Below, piece by piece: positions 34,086-45,854 of a stretch of 64,000 nt of DNA. Position numbers and translations under genes: made by a program. The stretch is taken from positions 62,665,103 through 62,729,102 of the forward strand of contig CM057231.1 in assembly GCA_029891385.1 (NCBI GenBank), in the 5' to 3' direction. Below the pieces are notes generated by a model, which did no database searches, was not told where the DNA came from, and saw only the letters and a program-made list of their open reading frames with translations. Origin of the DNA: Erythroxylum novogranatense (taxonomy: Eukaryota > Streptophyta > Magnoliopsida > Malpighiales > Erythroxylaceae). How positions within the stretch are numbered: position 1 is the stretch's first letter; each line of letters begins with the position of its first letter.

Positions 34086-35421
34086 TGTAAGGCCCTAAAA
34101 TATACCCTAGTTGAAATGATACATGTTCATGAAAGTACATGTGAGATAGGCGTTAAAATTGTACTATGATTTGAATGTGAAAGTCATATGACTTGAATTT
34201 TAGTATTGATGGAGTATAGTTAGTAAATTGGAATTAATTGATACCATTAGAGAATTGAGGTATTTAAATGTATATTTGGACTAGGAAAACTATCAAGTGA
34301 CAAGTTAAGTTGGTACATGAACATTAGAATGACTAAGCCTAAGAATTAGTGACATTTAACATAGCTAACACATTGACATTTGGCATCATTTAATGCATGA
34401 CATTTGGCAGCATAATAAAAGGATAAGTGGCTTAACTAAACTGTTACAAATGGCAGCTTAAATGGTGGGAGAATTGGCCTAATGCCTTGGTGTTATGTGG
34501 CATGTTAAGCTAGTGACACCTAGCTGGTGATGAAGCAAGTTTCTGCTAGAGTAAGTCTAGCTTTGTCCATTCTTCACCTTACTTACTTCTCCCCACAAAA
34601 ACTCCCATTTTCTCTATAACTTTTGGAATTTTTGTTGGACTTTAGATTGTCATCACTTGAATTTTGGTAAGCTACTGAATCTAGAAAAAGGTTCTACTAA
34701 TTTTCTGGAATATAAATATATTAACGCTGAAAGTTGCACATTAAACTTAGGTTTGTGCTGGTTGCTTGGAAGCTTGGTTTAGTTGGATTCTTGGAGTTGA
34801 ATTTGAAGTTTAGTGAGGCAAGGGAATTCTAAACTTGGTATCCTAATGTAACATGTATTGTTTGATGTTTGAAGTGGATAAAATGTATACTGAATTAAGA
34901 AAGAATTGAGGTTAGAAACTTGATACATGCTGGATACTGGTTAGAATGAATAGTTCCACTAGACAGGTATCGGTATTTTAGCCATATCTTGACCTGTAGG
35001 TATCCAAATGAGATTATTTTAAATTAAGATTAAACTAGATACATATATATATAACTTTCATGAGGAACCAAACTTTATTTTTGTCATTAAGAGTTTCAAA
35101 TTTTGGCTTGATGTTGAGTTTCTGGATTCTGTCACTATTTGAGAATAGTCTGTAGTATTTTGGATATTACTTTTAAAATACTGAACCACATTGTATAAAA
35201 TTGATGTCATTAGAAACTTAAGACATAAAGTACAATTGTTTAGAATGATGTTTTGCCTAAATCCTTCATTTTTATTGTAAAATTGACCATGCAAAATTGA
35301 CCCAAAAGTATATTTTGGAAAGAGCGGGAATGGAATTTGAATAAAAGGTAGTACACTGAAAGGGGTCATTAAGGGGTTGCACGATCAACCCCTTAATAAC
35401 AGGGGGTATGTGAGCGTTACA
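34086..35421 (+). repeat. 3' LTR of gypsy-3 (1336 bp)
   Basis: Begins TGTAAGGCCCTAAAATATAC right after AAGAGGAAGAGAAT, a polypurine tract, and ends GTGAGCGTTACA, giving matched TGTAA/TTACA ends. Partner LTR absent from the window. No coding frame with a domain. Confidence 0.75.
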
Positions 35422-36029
35422 ATATTATTGATCGAACGGGAATCTAGAAATAGAATTATATGACCTTTTTGGAGTCTAATTTCAAATAATACAATACATT
35501 CGAAGAGAAGTTAATTAGATAGAGATATCGATTAACCTAGTTAGGAATAGGTGATTGTACATTGAGAGGTGGTTGATCATTATCCTAGAATACCTCATTG
35601 ATCTAAACAATAAAATCCTTATAATTTAATAAACATATAAGATCAATTTAGAATAAAATCTAGTATAGGTACTTCTTAATATTGATATCCTCTTTTATTA
35701 TTTGTTTAGTATTCTTGTGGCAATTTAGAGTAGCAGATATTTAGTTTATTTTTATTTCAATTAATAATCTATCTTTATTATTAATTAAAAATAATAAGAG
35801 GATTAGGTCCAATATATGTCAAATTCAGTTTATACAAAGTGTTTTATACTCTAGATTGAGTATTGGAATAATAAAGTATAAAAATAAAACTCAATTTCAA
35901 GTTTAGAGCTTTTAAGTCATGAGATTCTAACTTTGTGTTTCAAAGGGATTAGTGTCTTACGTTTCCTCTTCTCCACATCTCTAAGAAATCCATCAAGGAG
36001 GTCTTTAAAAAGTGCATCTTTATCCTGAG
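35422..36029. other. AT-rich stretch, nothing recognised
   Basis: Follows the gypsy-3 LTR. No frame above 60 codons, no terminal repeats found by eye. Confidence 0.5.
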
Positions 36030-36300
36030 ATAGCTCTACTGCAATGCCACCCACCAAGGAAGAGTTAATAATTTTAGGTTTGATCTTGACAGCCTTAAGC
36101 TTATGAACACACCTATATAGATATTGTCTTCTTTCTTTAAAGCGTCTTCAAACTGTTCCCACAAAGCAAGAGAATTGTTAAATTCAGAAGGTGATTTTTC
36201 TGTTTTGCATTTGGGATAATAATAAGGAACAGGGAGAATATTAAAAGGAGTCTGAGAAAAAGGGTATTCATCAACGCTCTATCTGATTTTCTTTAAAATA
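36000..36300 (-). pseudogene. Unidentified coding-like remnant
   Basis: The minus strand carries short runs with protein-like composition in shifting frames, for example FNNSLALWEQFEDALKKEDN (about 36170-36110) and, in another frame, VGGIAVELSQDKDALFKD (about 36055-36000), rich in charged residues. No family is recognised. It may be a decayed gene, or a remnant of an integrated pararetrovirus or transposon, but no RT, zinc-finger or movement-protein motif is visible to decide. Confidence 0.25.
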
Positions 36301-38789
36301 ACATCCGACTTGGTTGCTTATTACTCTTTAAGTAAATTAATTCTCTGCATGTCTGAGATCACTGAGAGGATATTTTGAGTTTACCTGATTCTTAAGGTCT
36401 ACATTTTGAGCCTACAAAACTTAAGGAGGATCCATCCTCCTTAGGGTGCAAATTTTAGAGTTCATTAAGAGGTCTAAAAATAATTATGGAATGCAGACAT
36501 AGACATAGAAGTGATCCTTAGGTAGGAGAAACCTTTTAAAATGATAAAAAATACTTTTAATTTACTTTCTTATTCATTATCAGATCATGTTCTAGACAAA
36601 GAAGGCATAAAAACATTAATCTCCTTAACAATTTAAACTTGATTCACCTCGGATGTAATGCATTTAAATCATACCCGTACATGAAGAAGGTCTTCATATT
36701 TGATCTAAACAAATGAAATAAATAATTAGTAGTAAAATGTTATATTCCCCAAACTATAAGTCATGATAATAGCAAAGATTTTGCAGCAACGTTTCTAGGA
36801 CCCATAAAAGTAATCAGAATCGCAATACACTAAGTTAATTCCTAGTTTTTCTTTGAAGATATTTGAATTACAACTGGTTGAAAAAGAAGCCATTTGTTAA
36901 TAACCAGACCATTTCTAGTTCAGAGAACCATGTTCAAGTTCCTATCTTTGAACAAGTCTTCCAAACACTTTTGAAGGCTACCGAAGAATCATGTCAACCG
37001 CTATTATATAAGATATTGACTTTACAAAGAGTGATCAAAAGATTCTAGGCCAACTCATAGACCTAGACATGTATTTGATATTCACAAATAAATGATATTA
37101 GTGTTCAAAGCTTCGACTAACTCAAGTACACCTTTGACTTTAACATATATTGTGTCTTTTATATAGGAAAATCCAAGGAACTGGTACATAATGGAAAACC
37201 AATTTCCCAACTATTATTATTCATTAGCAAAAAGTGTTATCTAATTCTAGGATCCAAAAATGAATTAGAAAAACCTATTAATTAAAGGATCATTTGGTTT
37301 CACTTCCATCATCTGGTTAGAGCTTTTTTTTATTTTCATTTCATTGTTCCTTTGACAAAAACAAAACTTCTTTAATTTTTAATATCAATATACTTGCATA
37401 TTTCTTACTAACAATAATAAATACACCAAATAATTACGAAATAGCTACCAATAAATACTAATTATTAATAACATTTTAATTACAAAAGAACAGTGAATTA
37501 TAATTCTCATATATTTATATTAATTAAACGAATCTTTATATTTTAATTAACAATCATAAAAAATGTAATTTGTTAATGTTATTTAACATGAATAATTATT
37601 ATAATTATAAATAATCATAAATCTATGTTATAAATATCCCTATATAATATTTCATCTTACTTATTGTACAATGTATATAAATAGTTTAAAATAAGTGCAA
37701 AATTACAATTTTGCAATTGTAAATAATTGAAAAAATACTTTAATTTTCATAATATTTACTTAATAAACCTAGTAAAATCTCAATTTTAAATGTAAAATCT
37801 TATTATTTATAAGTACATTTCTTTTAAAAATTACTTTTGTAACTTTAAAATAATTAACTTGTCAAATCATTTTACTTTAAAAATACTTCAGCTTATTAAA
37901 ATATATCTATTCAATTTTGAAAATAATTTTCCTTTTAATAATTGATATTTTAAAACAATTTAAATTTTATAAATATTTTAAAAGTGAATTAAAATATTTA
38001 TTATTGAATGCATGGATTATAATGTCATAACTTTTATTAGTAGTTAATAGTAAATAATTTATAATATTTATCTAATTAACAATAAAGTCAAATTGTGATA
38101 AAATGAAAACAAAAGATTGAAACCACCTTTTGCGATGTTCATACACTATAGAAATAGAATGAAACCAAAAAAAAAAAAAACTGAAAGCAAAATCTTAACC
38201 AAACACACTTCTTACTAATTTGTCAAAAAAAAAAAAAAGGTTGAACCAATCATCACCTTTCCATTTTGATTAAGTACCACCAAAAAGTAAACATTTCAAA
38301 ACATAAATATATATACTGCCAACAACGTAGAATACAAGAAGCTCCCTATTATTTTCAAAATGGTATACTTAACACTAGAAAAGGGTATATTATAATGGCA
38401 TTCAAAAGTTCGCATCCTTTGAACAAAGAATCATTTTTTTAAGTCCATTAATGAGGAGCAATAAAAGAGAACAACCAAAATCAGTTCTCTAAGAATACTA
38501 AGTCAGATGACATGAGACATGAGATTCAAAAGAAATGACATTGTGATGCACATAGTCCACCAAAGCATAAGCATGGTGGATAGAGGAACACAGAAAAATT
38601 AAGCTGGGCTAGAGAATTCCTTCTGCTTCGATAACGAGGAGATTTTGTTATGCAGATTATTCAAACATCTATATTTGTTGTGCCAGATGGAATGAGTAGA
38701 GCACATGCATACCAGACACTGGGAGATTTAGAAGCTACATTTTTTTTTTCAAAAATCCCTTTTATAGGAGATGTAACTTTACATATTAC
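36301..38789. other. AT-rich intergenic-like DNA
   Basis: Mostly low-complexity AT. One 61-codon frame (36863-37048) has no known domain. Poly-A runs occur at 38168-38181 and 38226-38238. No terminal repeats, RNA genes or coding sequence recognised. Confidence 0.55.
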
Positions 38790-39735
38790 TAAACCTCTAT
38801 AAATGAATATTTTTTGGACCTCAAAAATTATTATCTTATACGGAGTTATTAATTTATCGATAAATGAATATTTTATTAATTTATCGATAAATTAATATTT
38901 ATTAATTTATAGAATAATTTTTATTTTTACATTATATTTTCAAATTAAACAATTAATTTTTTCCGTAACTAAGAAAAGAAAATAAATAAATAAATAATTA
39001 ATGATGGTGCATTGTATCTAAGTTTATTAATCTTGTCAAAAATAAGTTCATTAATCTTAGATTAGCGTGATTCAAAATAGACTGCATGTAGGTACATTAG
39101 ACGAAGAAACTGGTGATATTGAAGGCATTCAAAGATTAGAAGAAGTTATTTCTGATTTTCATTATAAAATGTCATGAATGTAGAATAGATTCTGAATTAT
39201 TCAAGTGAAATGAAGCTTGAATGGAATCGCCTACGGACTAAGAAATTATTCAAGGAGTAATGGGTATGGAAGATGATGACAATCAATATCTAGACGATAG
39301 TAACGCTATATCACATGTTTCTCCAAAAGAAGCTTTTTTGTCATAGAGACTTTGAAAAGTTACTTGTTTTAAAATGAGAAGAATGTGTCGAATGTAGTTT
39401 ATGTCCTCTAAAAAGTTAAAGATGAAATTGAATTCAGTTTACATGAAAAAAGAATCAATTAACTATAGATACATATTTTAAGAAAGCATAAAATTTAAAA
39501 TAAAATTTTTAGGAAGTGCTTTATTTTATTAATTATATATGTAATTTTCATACTTATTTAATGAATTATTATTTTATATTTTCAGTGGGTCTTAAGGAAT
39601 TTTTTAAAAACTATTATGTTATGCATTTAGCAAGGTTATTATTTTATCTCATTGGCCCAAGTCGAGACTAGAGAAAAATATTATTTAATGGAGATTATTA
39701 ATTTATTGAATATTCATTTATCGAGGTTTTAATCA
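38790..39735. mobile_element. Degenerate pogo/Lemi1 (Emigrant)-like DNA transposon
   Basis: The left end reads AAACCTCTATAAATGAATA (38791-38809). The right end, read on the minus strand from about 39734, reads AAAACCTCGATAAATGAATA, forming inverted ends. ACCTCTATAAATTAATA is the core of the plant Emigrant/Lemi1 terminal repeat as I remember it, and GGCCCAAGTCGAGAC near 39655 fits that family too. The centre (39090-39370) has broken frames with EETGDIEGIQRLEEV and MEDDDNQYLDDSNAISHVSP, the type of acidic tail found in pogo/Tigger transposases. It is not functional. Confidence 0.65.
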
Positions 39736-39878
39736 TAAATTCTAAAAGGTATCTTAACAATTTATAGGCACACAATACGAGTAAAGATGAATTATCAAAT
39801 CTCAACAGATTCTATATTTTAACAAATTGTCTCGTCTCCCATGCATGCATTTAGCATGTATCATAAAATTTAAAGCAT

Positions 39879-40510
39879 TGTTTTAGCAACATGAATTCCA
39901 ACAAGGACAATCTTAACTGCAACGGAATCTGATGGAGCTTCTGGATGATCCAAAGCAGAGTAAGTTTGCATTAGAGAACTTCTTTCCAGTTCCCTTCAAG
40001 TTTAAGTTCTCTAGTTTTTTACCAACCCATAGAGGTTATATTCCGTAATCAGAAGCTGCGAAATTCACAGGACAACATGTTAATTCTTTTTTACGTGATA
40101 AAATTGCAGGATCTTAAAATCTAATAAATTTTCACAATAACATAAACGTACCTTAATTTATCGTATTTCGATACTTTTTGAACAAATAATCTTCAATAAT
40201 CTTTGCAAGATATTCTTAGATTATGTTTTCTCTCTCTTGACCTTTGTTTCCTAACTTTTAGTATATGTTTGATGGAGAGATTTATGAAAGACTTTATAGG
40301 TAGAGAGAGAGAGAGGAAGTAGTTATTCGTTTAAAATTCAAAGGACACATCTTTTCATTATCCTTATCTTTACGTTCCATCAACGTAAATACATCATCTT
40401 ATTTATTTTAATTAAACCTAATATCTCTTATTCAAATAACTATTTGGATTTAATAAACTTAAATGATTAAACCAAAATATATGGGCCACTTATAATGAAA
40501 TTATCTAACA
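39879..40510 (-). repeat. 3' LTR of copia-A (632 bp)
   Basis: The minus strand starts TGTTAGATAATTTC right after the polypurine tract and ends GTTGCTAAAACA at 39879. A TCCGTTGCAGTTAAG tract near 39915 matches the region found close to the 3' end of other copia LTRs here. Bases 39874-39878 are AGCAT, the presumed target duplication; the partner is off the window. Only the upstream border is firm. Confidence 0.7.
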
Positions 40511-40526
40511 GTCTCCCACTTGGCCC
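40511..40526 (-). promoter_or_regulatory. Polypurine tract of copia-A
   Basis: The minus strand reads GGCCAAGTGGGAGAC immediately before TGTTAGATAA. AAGTGGGAGA is the standard plant copia tract, also seen for copia-2 at 53168-53178. Confidence 0.85.
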
Positions 40527-40904
40527 ATATAACTTAATCATGGGTTAACAATATAACATAATATGCATATAATTAAACTTAAATCCCTTTATTTTCTTTA
40601 GGCACAACATTAATCATAATTAAGTAATAAAACTAAAAGGATCATAGCGGTTGTATATCTTTTAATGTGACATACTTCCTTCTATGCATCACAAAATTAG
40701 TTCATAACTTAATATGATATATTATGAGATATATCTTAATGGTTCAACAATAATGTCTTTGTAAAAGACAAATCATGTTAACATTCACATAACTATTCAT
40801 GTATATATACTAACAATAAATAATAGGATCCAATATCAGAAACAATATATACAAATGAGCTCAGAATATTAAATACATAAAATACATAAATAATAACATG
40901 TTGT
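40527..40904 (-). other. 3' untranslated part of copia-A
   Basis: AT-rich spacer between the end of the polyprotein frame and the polypurine tract; no features seen. Confidence 0.6.
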
Positions 40905-41430
40905 TCAATCATGGTACCGAATGATGCCCATTCTTTCGACATGTTCATTAAATGTCTTCGGTGGCAATCCTTTTGTTAATGGATTTGCTATCATAAAATT
41001 AGTGCTAATATGTTCGATTGACACTCTTTGTTTCTGAACTTCTTCTTTAATGGAAAAATATTTGATTTCCATATGTTTAACACCCTTTGAATACTTGTCT
41101 TTTTTTGAAAAGAAAACTGTTGCAGAATTATCACAATAAATTTTCAGCAGCTTGGCAATACTGTCGACAATTCCAAGTCCTAAAATAAAGTTTTGCAACC
41201 ATAAACCATGAACCGTGGCTTCAAATCATGCCACAAACTCAGCTTCCATAGTGGATGCAGCAATGACAGACTGCTTTGCACTCTTCCATGAAATTGCTCC
41301 TCCACTTGAAGAAACAAATAGCCAAATGTTGATTTTCTCATGTCAACACATCCAGCATAGTCTGAATTTGAATATCCAATCACTTTAAGATGATTGGATC
41401 TTCTATAAGTGAGCATATGATCTTTTGTTC
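40905..41430 (-). pseudogene. RNase H of copia-A
   Basis: The upstream frame (41180-41416) has VIGYSNSDYAGCVDMRKSTF followed by a shift that scrambles the usual SSKQSV and AEYVA part. The downstream frame (40905-41198) has IYCDNSATVFFSKKDKYSKG, KHMEIKYFSIKEEVQKQRVS, IEHISTNFMIANPLTKGLPP and ends MGII. Catalytic acidic residues in SDYAG and YCDNS are kept, but the shift between them (near 41200-41300) removes the third. This is the C-terminus of the copia polyprotein. Confidence 0.9.
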
Positions 41431-42732
41431 CTTATAAGTATCTTAAAACTTTCTTTGCAGCTTTCCAATGTTTTAATCTAGAATTACTCTAGTATCTGGC
41501 TAGCATTCCAACAACAAAACTGATGTCTGGCCTAGTACAGGTTTGAGCATACATTAAACTCCCAACAATAGATGCATAAGGAATTCTTTCCATTTCTGTG
41601 CGTTCCAATTCATTCTTTGGGCATTGTTTAAGACTAAATTTGTCTCCTTTTTGAATTGGAACAACACTCATGGAGCATGTATCCATATTGAATCTCTCTA
41701 AAATGTTTATGATATATGCTTTCTGAGACAATCCTAACATTCCATGTGATCGACACAAAATTTTCAATTCCTATCACATAAGTTGCCTCACCCATATCTT
41801 TCATTTCGAAATTTTTAGAGAGAAACGCCTTAGTCTCATGTAACAATCAAAGATCATTAGCAACTAGTAAGATATCATCAACATATAGGACTAGAAATAT
41901 AAATTTGCTCCCACTGATCTTCAGATATATACACCGATCAACATTGTTATTTTTAAAACCAAAAGAAGCAATGGTATCATTAAATTTGAGATATCATTGT
42001 TAGGAGGCTTGCTTAAGTCCATATATTGATTTCATAAGTTTACACACAACATTTTGTTTTCCTTCAACTAAGAAACCCTCAGGTTGATCTATATAGATTT
42101 CTTCCTCTAAATTTTCATTCAGAAAGGCAGTTTTCACATCCATCTGATGGAGCTCCAAATCATAATGAGCTACTTTGCCATAATAATTCTAAATGAATCC
42201 TTTTTAGAAACAGGAGAAAATGTCTTATTATAATCAACACCATTTTTTTTAGTATAACTTTTGGTAACAAGTCTAGCTTTATGTCTCTTAGTATTACCAT
42301 TATAGTCACGTTTGATCTTGAAGACCCATTTACATCCGACTCTTTTACAACCTTCTGGTAATTCAACAAGATCCCAAACTTGATTGTCATCCATAGATTT
42401 TAACTCTTCTTTCATGGTGTCTAACTATTTATTAGAATTTTCACTTTCAATGGCTTGTGAAAATGAAACTGGATCGTTATCAATACATAAATCACCTTCT
42501 ACTTCTTATAAATAAACTACATAATCATCCAAAATTGCCGACCTCTTTTGCCTTTGAGATCTTCTTAATGCAATTTCGTGTGGCTCATTCAAAATAGGTT
42601 CATTAAAGGTGACTTCATTAGTTGGAGCTTGGTCATGCATTTGTGGCTCTTGATCATGCATTTGTTGTTTTTATAAGTTGTTAAAATCTAGTTTCAACAA
42701 TTCTTGTACTATGATTAGGACAATAAAACACA
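41431..42732 (-). pseudogene. Reverse transcriptase of copia-A, in several broken frames
   Basis: From the N-terminal side: linker to 42416; RT start at 42415-42170 with MKEELKSMDDNQVWDLVELP, GCKWVFKIKR and HKARLVTKSYTKKNGVDYNK then TFSPV; palm with intact catalytic LYVDDILLVA at about 41895-41858; thumb with MKDMGEATYVIGI (41846-41760), and GLSQKAYIINILERFNM plus PYASIVGSLMYAQTCTRPDI (41767-41489). At least three frameshifts separate these. The linker 42416-42732 is the usual low-complexity part between integrase and RT. At 42733-42737 stands the left TACCC duplication of gypsy-2. Confidence 0.9.
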
Positions 42733-42737
42733 TACCC

Positions 42738-43751
42738 TATTAGGTCCCGAATTTTTTTTATGATGTCATTAAGCATGAATTGTGTTAATTGCATGATTAA
42801 GGCTTAGTTTGATTTATTTTGGGAGTATTAGTGGATAATTGAGGTTTATTTGAGTCTAATGTGATTTTAATGAAAATTAAGGGGTAAAATGTGTGAGGGC
42901 ATTTTGGGAAGATTACTTAGATTGGAATGGGTGAAGCTTTGCTTAGGAGGGTATGTTAGTCATTGTCCTATCCTTTAGGCTTAAAAAGAGAATTAGAAGA
43001 AAGGAAGAAAAGAAGAAGAAAGAAGAAGAAGAGTTGTCGTAGGTTGAGGAAGAAGAAGAGAAAAATAGGGTTTGTGATCCTAGGAGATTTTCAACTGGTT
43101 TGAAGCACATTCTTGGTAAGTTAACTTCTTTTCACCTTGTTTTGGTTGGATTAAACCTTAGAATGACTTGGTATTATGTTAGAATCGATGGTTTAGGGTT
43201 TTTCAGAAAAACCTAAGTGAGATCCTTGGGTTGATGAGTTTGTACTTGTTTTTAAGGTTTGATTAAGTTAAAAATGTAGTATTGGACTTAAATCAAGGTT
43301 TAGGTGTGTTGCATTTGTGTTTGGGGAAGGATTGAAGTGTGGAAATGCTGAAAAATCGGGTTCCGAGTCATTCTCCAAGCCCGCACGTCGCGACGTGCGT
43401 ATGAACACGCCGTGACGTGCGAGTTCGTCGCGACGTGTGAATTTATATTAGCCGCGACGTGTGAGAAGGAGCACGCCTCGACGTCTTGAAGAAGCATGCA
43501 TGCCGCGACGCGAAGCGCTTGCACCGGCTCGGCGTGTGAAGCATTCGCTTGGCGAAGCTCCTTCGCCGCATGAACCCCGCTTTTCAACGAGAAAATTTTA
43601 GTCTTTTGGGCATATCTTTGACTGTGGATGTCCAAATGAGTTGATTTTGAATTCGTTGTGATCTAGAGTTAGAGAGCTATCAGTTTTATAAAGAAAGGAA
43701 GTTTGGAATTAGTCTCTTACATCCGATAATGTAGAGGGAAGTCGAGTATAG
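42738..43751 (+). repeat. 5' LTR of gypsy-2, left part
   Basis: Matches 61389-62329 with scattered differences. It starts TATTAGGTCCCGAA where the 3' LTR starts TGTTGGGTCCCGAA: two G to A changes. It has a CpG-rich tract at 43379-43572 that is longer than its counterpart at 62023-62165. Interrupted after 43751 by copia-2. The frame 43300-43635 falls in this tract and is not coding. Confidence 0.95.
43379..43572. repeat. CpG-rich degenerate tandem repeats in gypsy-2 5' LTR
   Basis: About ten irregular units around CGCCGCGACGTGYGA, for example GTCGCGACGTGCG, GCCGTGACGTGCGA and GCCGCGACGTGTGA. The equivalent in the 3' LTR is 62023-62165 with fewer units. Confidence 0.85.
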
Positions 43752-45840
43752 TGTTGGAGTGATGTAAATATAGTGCCCTAGAAAGTAAGTGTATTTACAT
43801 GTAACTTTATCTTCTTCGATTCAGCTTTGTAATGAAAATATTTATTATTAATAAAACAAAAGAGTTTGGTTTTATCTGTATGAGCATTATATATCTGGTC
43901 ATAAGGTACCAAGATTCATTTGTAAGTAATATACATATACATAGAGATGTATGGGAAACATGTATATTATTAGAATCAATTAATTGATTCACAGTTGAAT
44001 AATCAAGTTGGTCGTTTGATTATGGTTTGAGATGTAGTGTTGCGATTTATCTCCATATAAGTAAAGGAGTTTACTTAAAGGGAATGATGAGTTTCATATC
44101 ATGATAGTAGTAGACTATCGATAATGGCACTATTAAATGAATCGGAATCAAGTATGTTTTGAAGAATAAAGTAGGTCGTTACTTTAATCTTAAAACATAC
44201 AACTTAAGCATTCGCTTATTATGAACCACAATCTTGATGAGTGGTGAACTCATATGTGTTTCATTATAATTCTTGATATGATCGGAATGGATTTTTACAG
44301 GGTATTAATCCAGTGTCTACATGTTGGAATTATTAATTGAAACATGTATCAGGGAACATTCACTCAAATAAAGAGTTTATAGTGTTATCATCTCTTCTAG
44401 ATGTTTTAAGGAGATTTGGTGATTAAACTGGCGCCAGTAGTTTGATGGACTAGCTACCCATCAAGTCTTAACACTAAGATGAGATCTTATGTGTTAATCA
44501 CCATATAAAGTAAAATGAGAGATCTAGAAGGAAAAACCAACATAAGGGCAAAACGGTAATTTTACCCTTTGTTGTGCGGATGGCTATAATAAGGTTCTAA
44601 ATAGGGTTTGCAATTGGACATATTCTCATAATATTTAATAATTCAAGAGTTCAACTAATTGTCTTTAGTGGAATGACATTTAGTTAATAAGCTAGAATTA
44701 ATTCCAATGAGATTGAATTATTTATGGGCTTATTGGAGCTTGAATTATCAAAGTCCAATAAGATTCCCCACTTGGCTTTAAGGAAGGTTATCAAGCTAAG
44801 TAAGAAGTAGTTTGGAGGCTTTAGAAGTCCATAATTGAATGATGGGCTTATACTAATTAATGGTTAATTGGAAGCCCATATGTTCATTTAGAAATGGGCT
44901 TGTTTTGGTTTAATGTAATTGATTAGATTAATTATATTAAAACAATTTTTTTAATGGAGAAGAAACAATTTGAAATTGTGTTAGGTTATATGTAACCACA
45001 CATTTGACATTAAAATACTAAATAAAGATGGTCTTTATTATGGTTCATCATTATTAAATGGAGTTATGAACTTACCATTAAATGGTTTAATGGTTGGCTT
45101 TTAATGTTGGCATGTAACCTATTTGCATTCATTAGATTAAAGATGAAAGATGCATTAGATGGACCATCTTCCTTCTTTCTTCTTGCCAAAACCGAAATGG
45201 GTATTCAATTATAGGTTATGGTCTTTTCAAATAGCCATTTTAAAGATAAATGAAGTAAGTCTCATTTATTGGCTATTTGATGAGTGATTAATGTAAGAAG
45301 TGATGCATTGGATGCCTCTCACTCTTTCCATTCATGCATATTTCGAAATTGAGATGTAAGAAAGGGTTCTTGCATGGTTTTTAGACATTCTCTCCTTTCA
45401 TGCAAGGTAGAACCGAAATTCCTAAGTGAAAGAATTGAAAGAGTTTCAATTTTGGTTCTTCTTCTAAGAAAATCTCCTCCAAATATTTCTTCTCCTTTCC
45501 CACCAAAGGATTTTGTTAACCTAGTTGTCCTTGAAGAACAAGTGGTAAATCTAATTGGTTGAGGATACTACAACAAGGAAGAAGATAGATTGCTAAAGGA
45601 AAAGACTCAAAGGCAAAGGATTTGGATATAAGAAGGAGAGGATAGCAATGAGGATTTAAAGTCGAGCGAAGGAGTCGGTAATTCCTTTTATCTTGTTCTT
45701 GGTTTTATTATCCTTATACCATATCATGTATGGATTAGCATGTTGATTTGGATATATTGCTTCCGCTGCAAGATGATTTCTTAAAAATTTTGAAATCTAT
45801 CGTTTTCCATACTAAGCATGCTTTCTTTTCCGATCCAACA
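43752..45840 (+). repeat. 5' LTR of copia-2
   Basis: Near-identical to 53179-55271; differences are mostly one- or two-base indels. It contains the CTTCCGCTGC tract near the end, typical of copia LTRs. Confidence 0.95.
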
Positions 45841-45842
45841 AT

Positions 45843-45854
45843 TGGTATCGAATA
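45843..45854 (+). promoter_or_regulatory. Primer binding site of copia-2, altered
   Basis: TGGTATCGAATA, two bases after the LTR, matches the tRNA-iMet site TGGTATCAGAGC over its first seven bases and then diverges by an apparent one-base loss. Confidence 0.7.

Larger units (their letters stand above)
32165..35421 (+). mobile_element. gypsy-3: 3' half of a gypsy retrotransposon
   Basis: Contains RNase H, integrase and a chromodomain-like tail followed by a complete-looking 3' LTR (34086-35421). Gag, protease, RT and the 5' LTR are missing; the break lies next to the LINE fragment at about 32155. No gypsy sequence is seen left of the LINE, so deletion or rearrangement is likely. Bases right of the LTR are ATATT. 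Confidence 0.82.

Noticed and set aside
36000..36300. Endogenous pararetrovirus
   Set aside because: No RT, coat zinc finger, movement protein or primer site seen nearby; composition alone is not enough.
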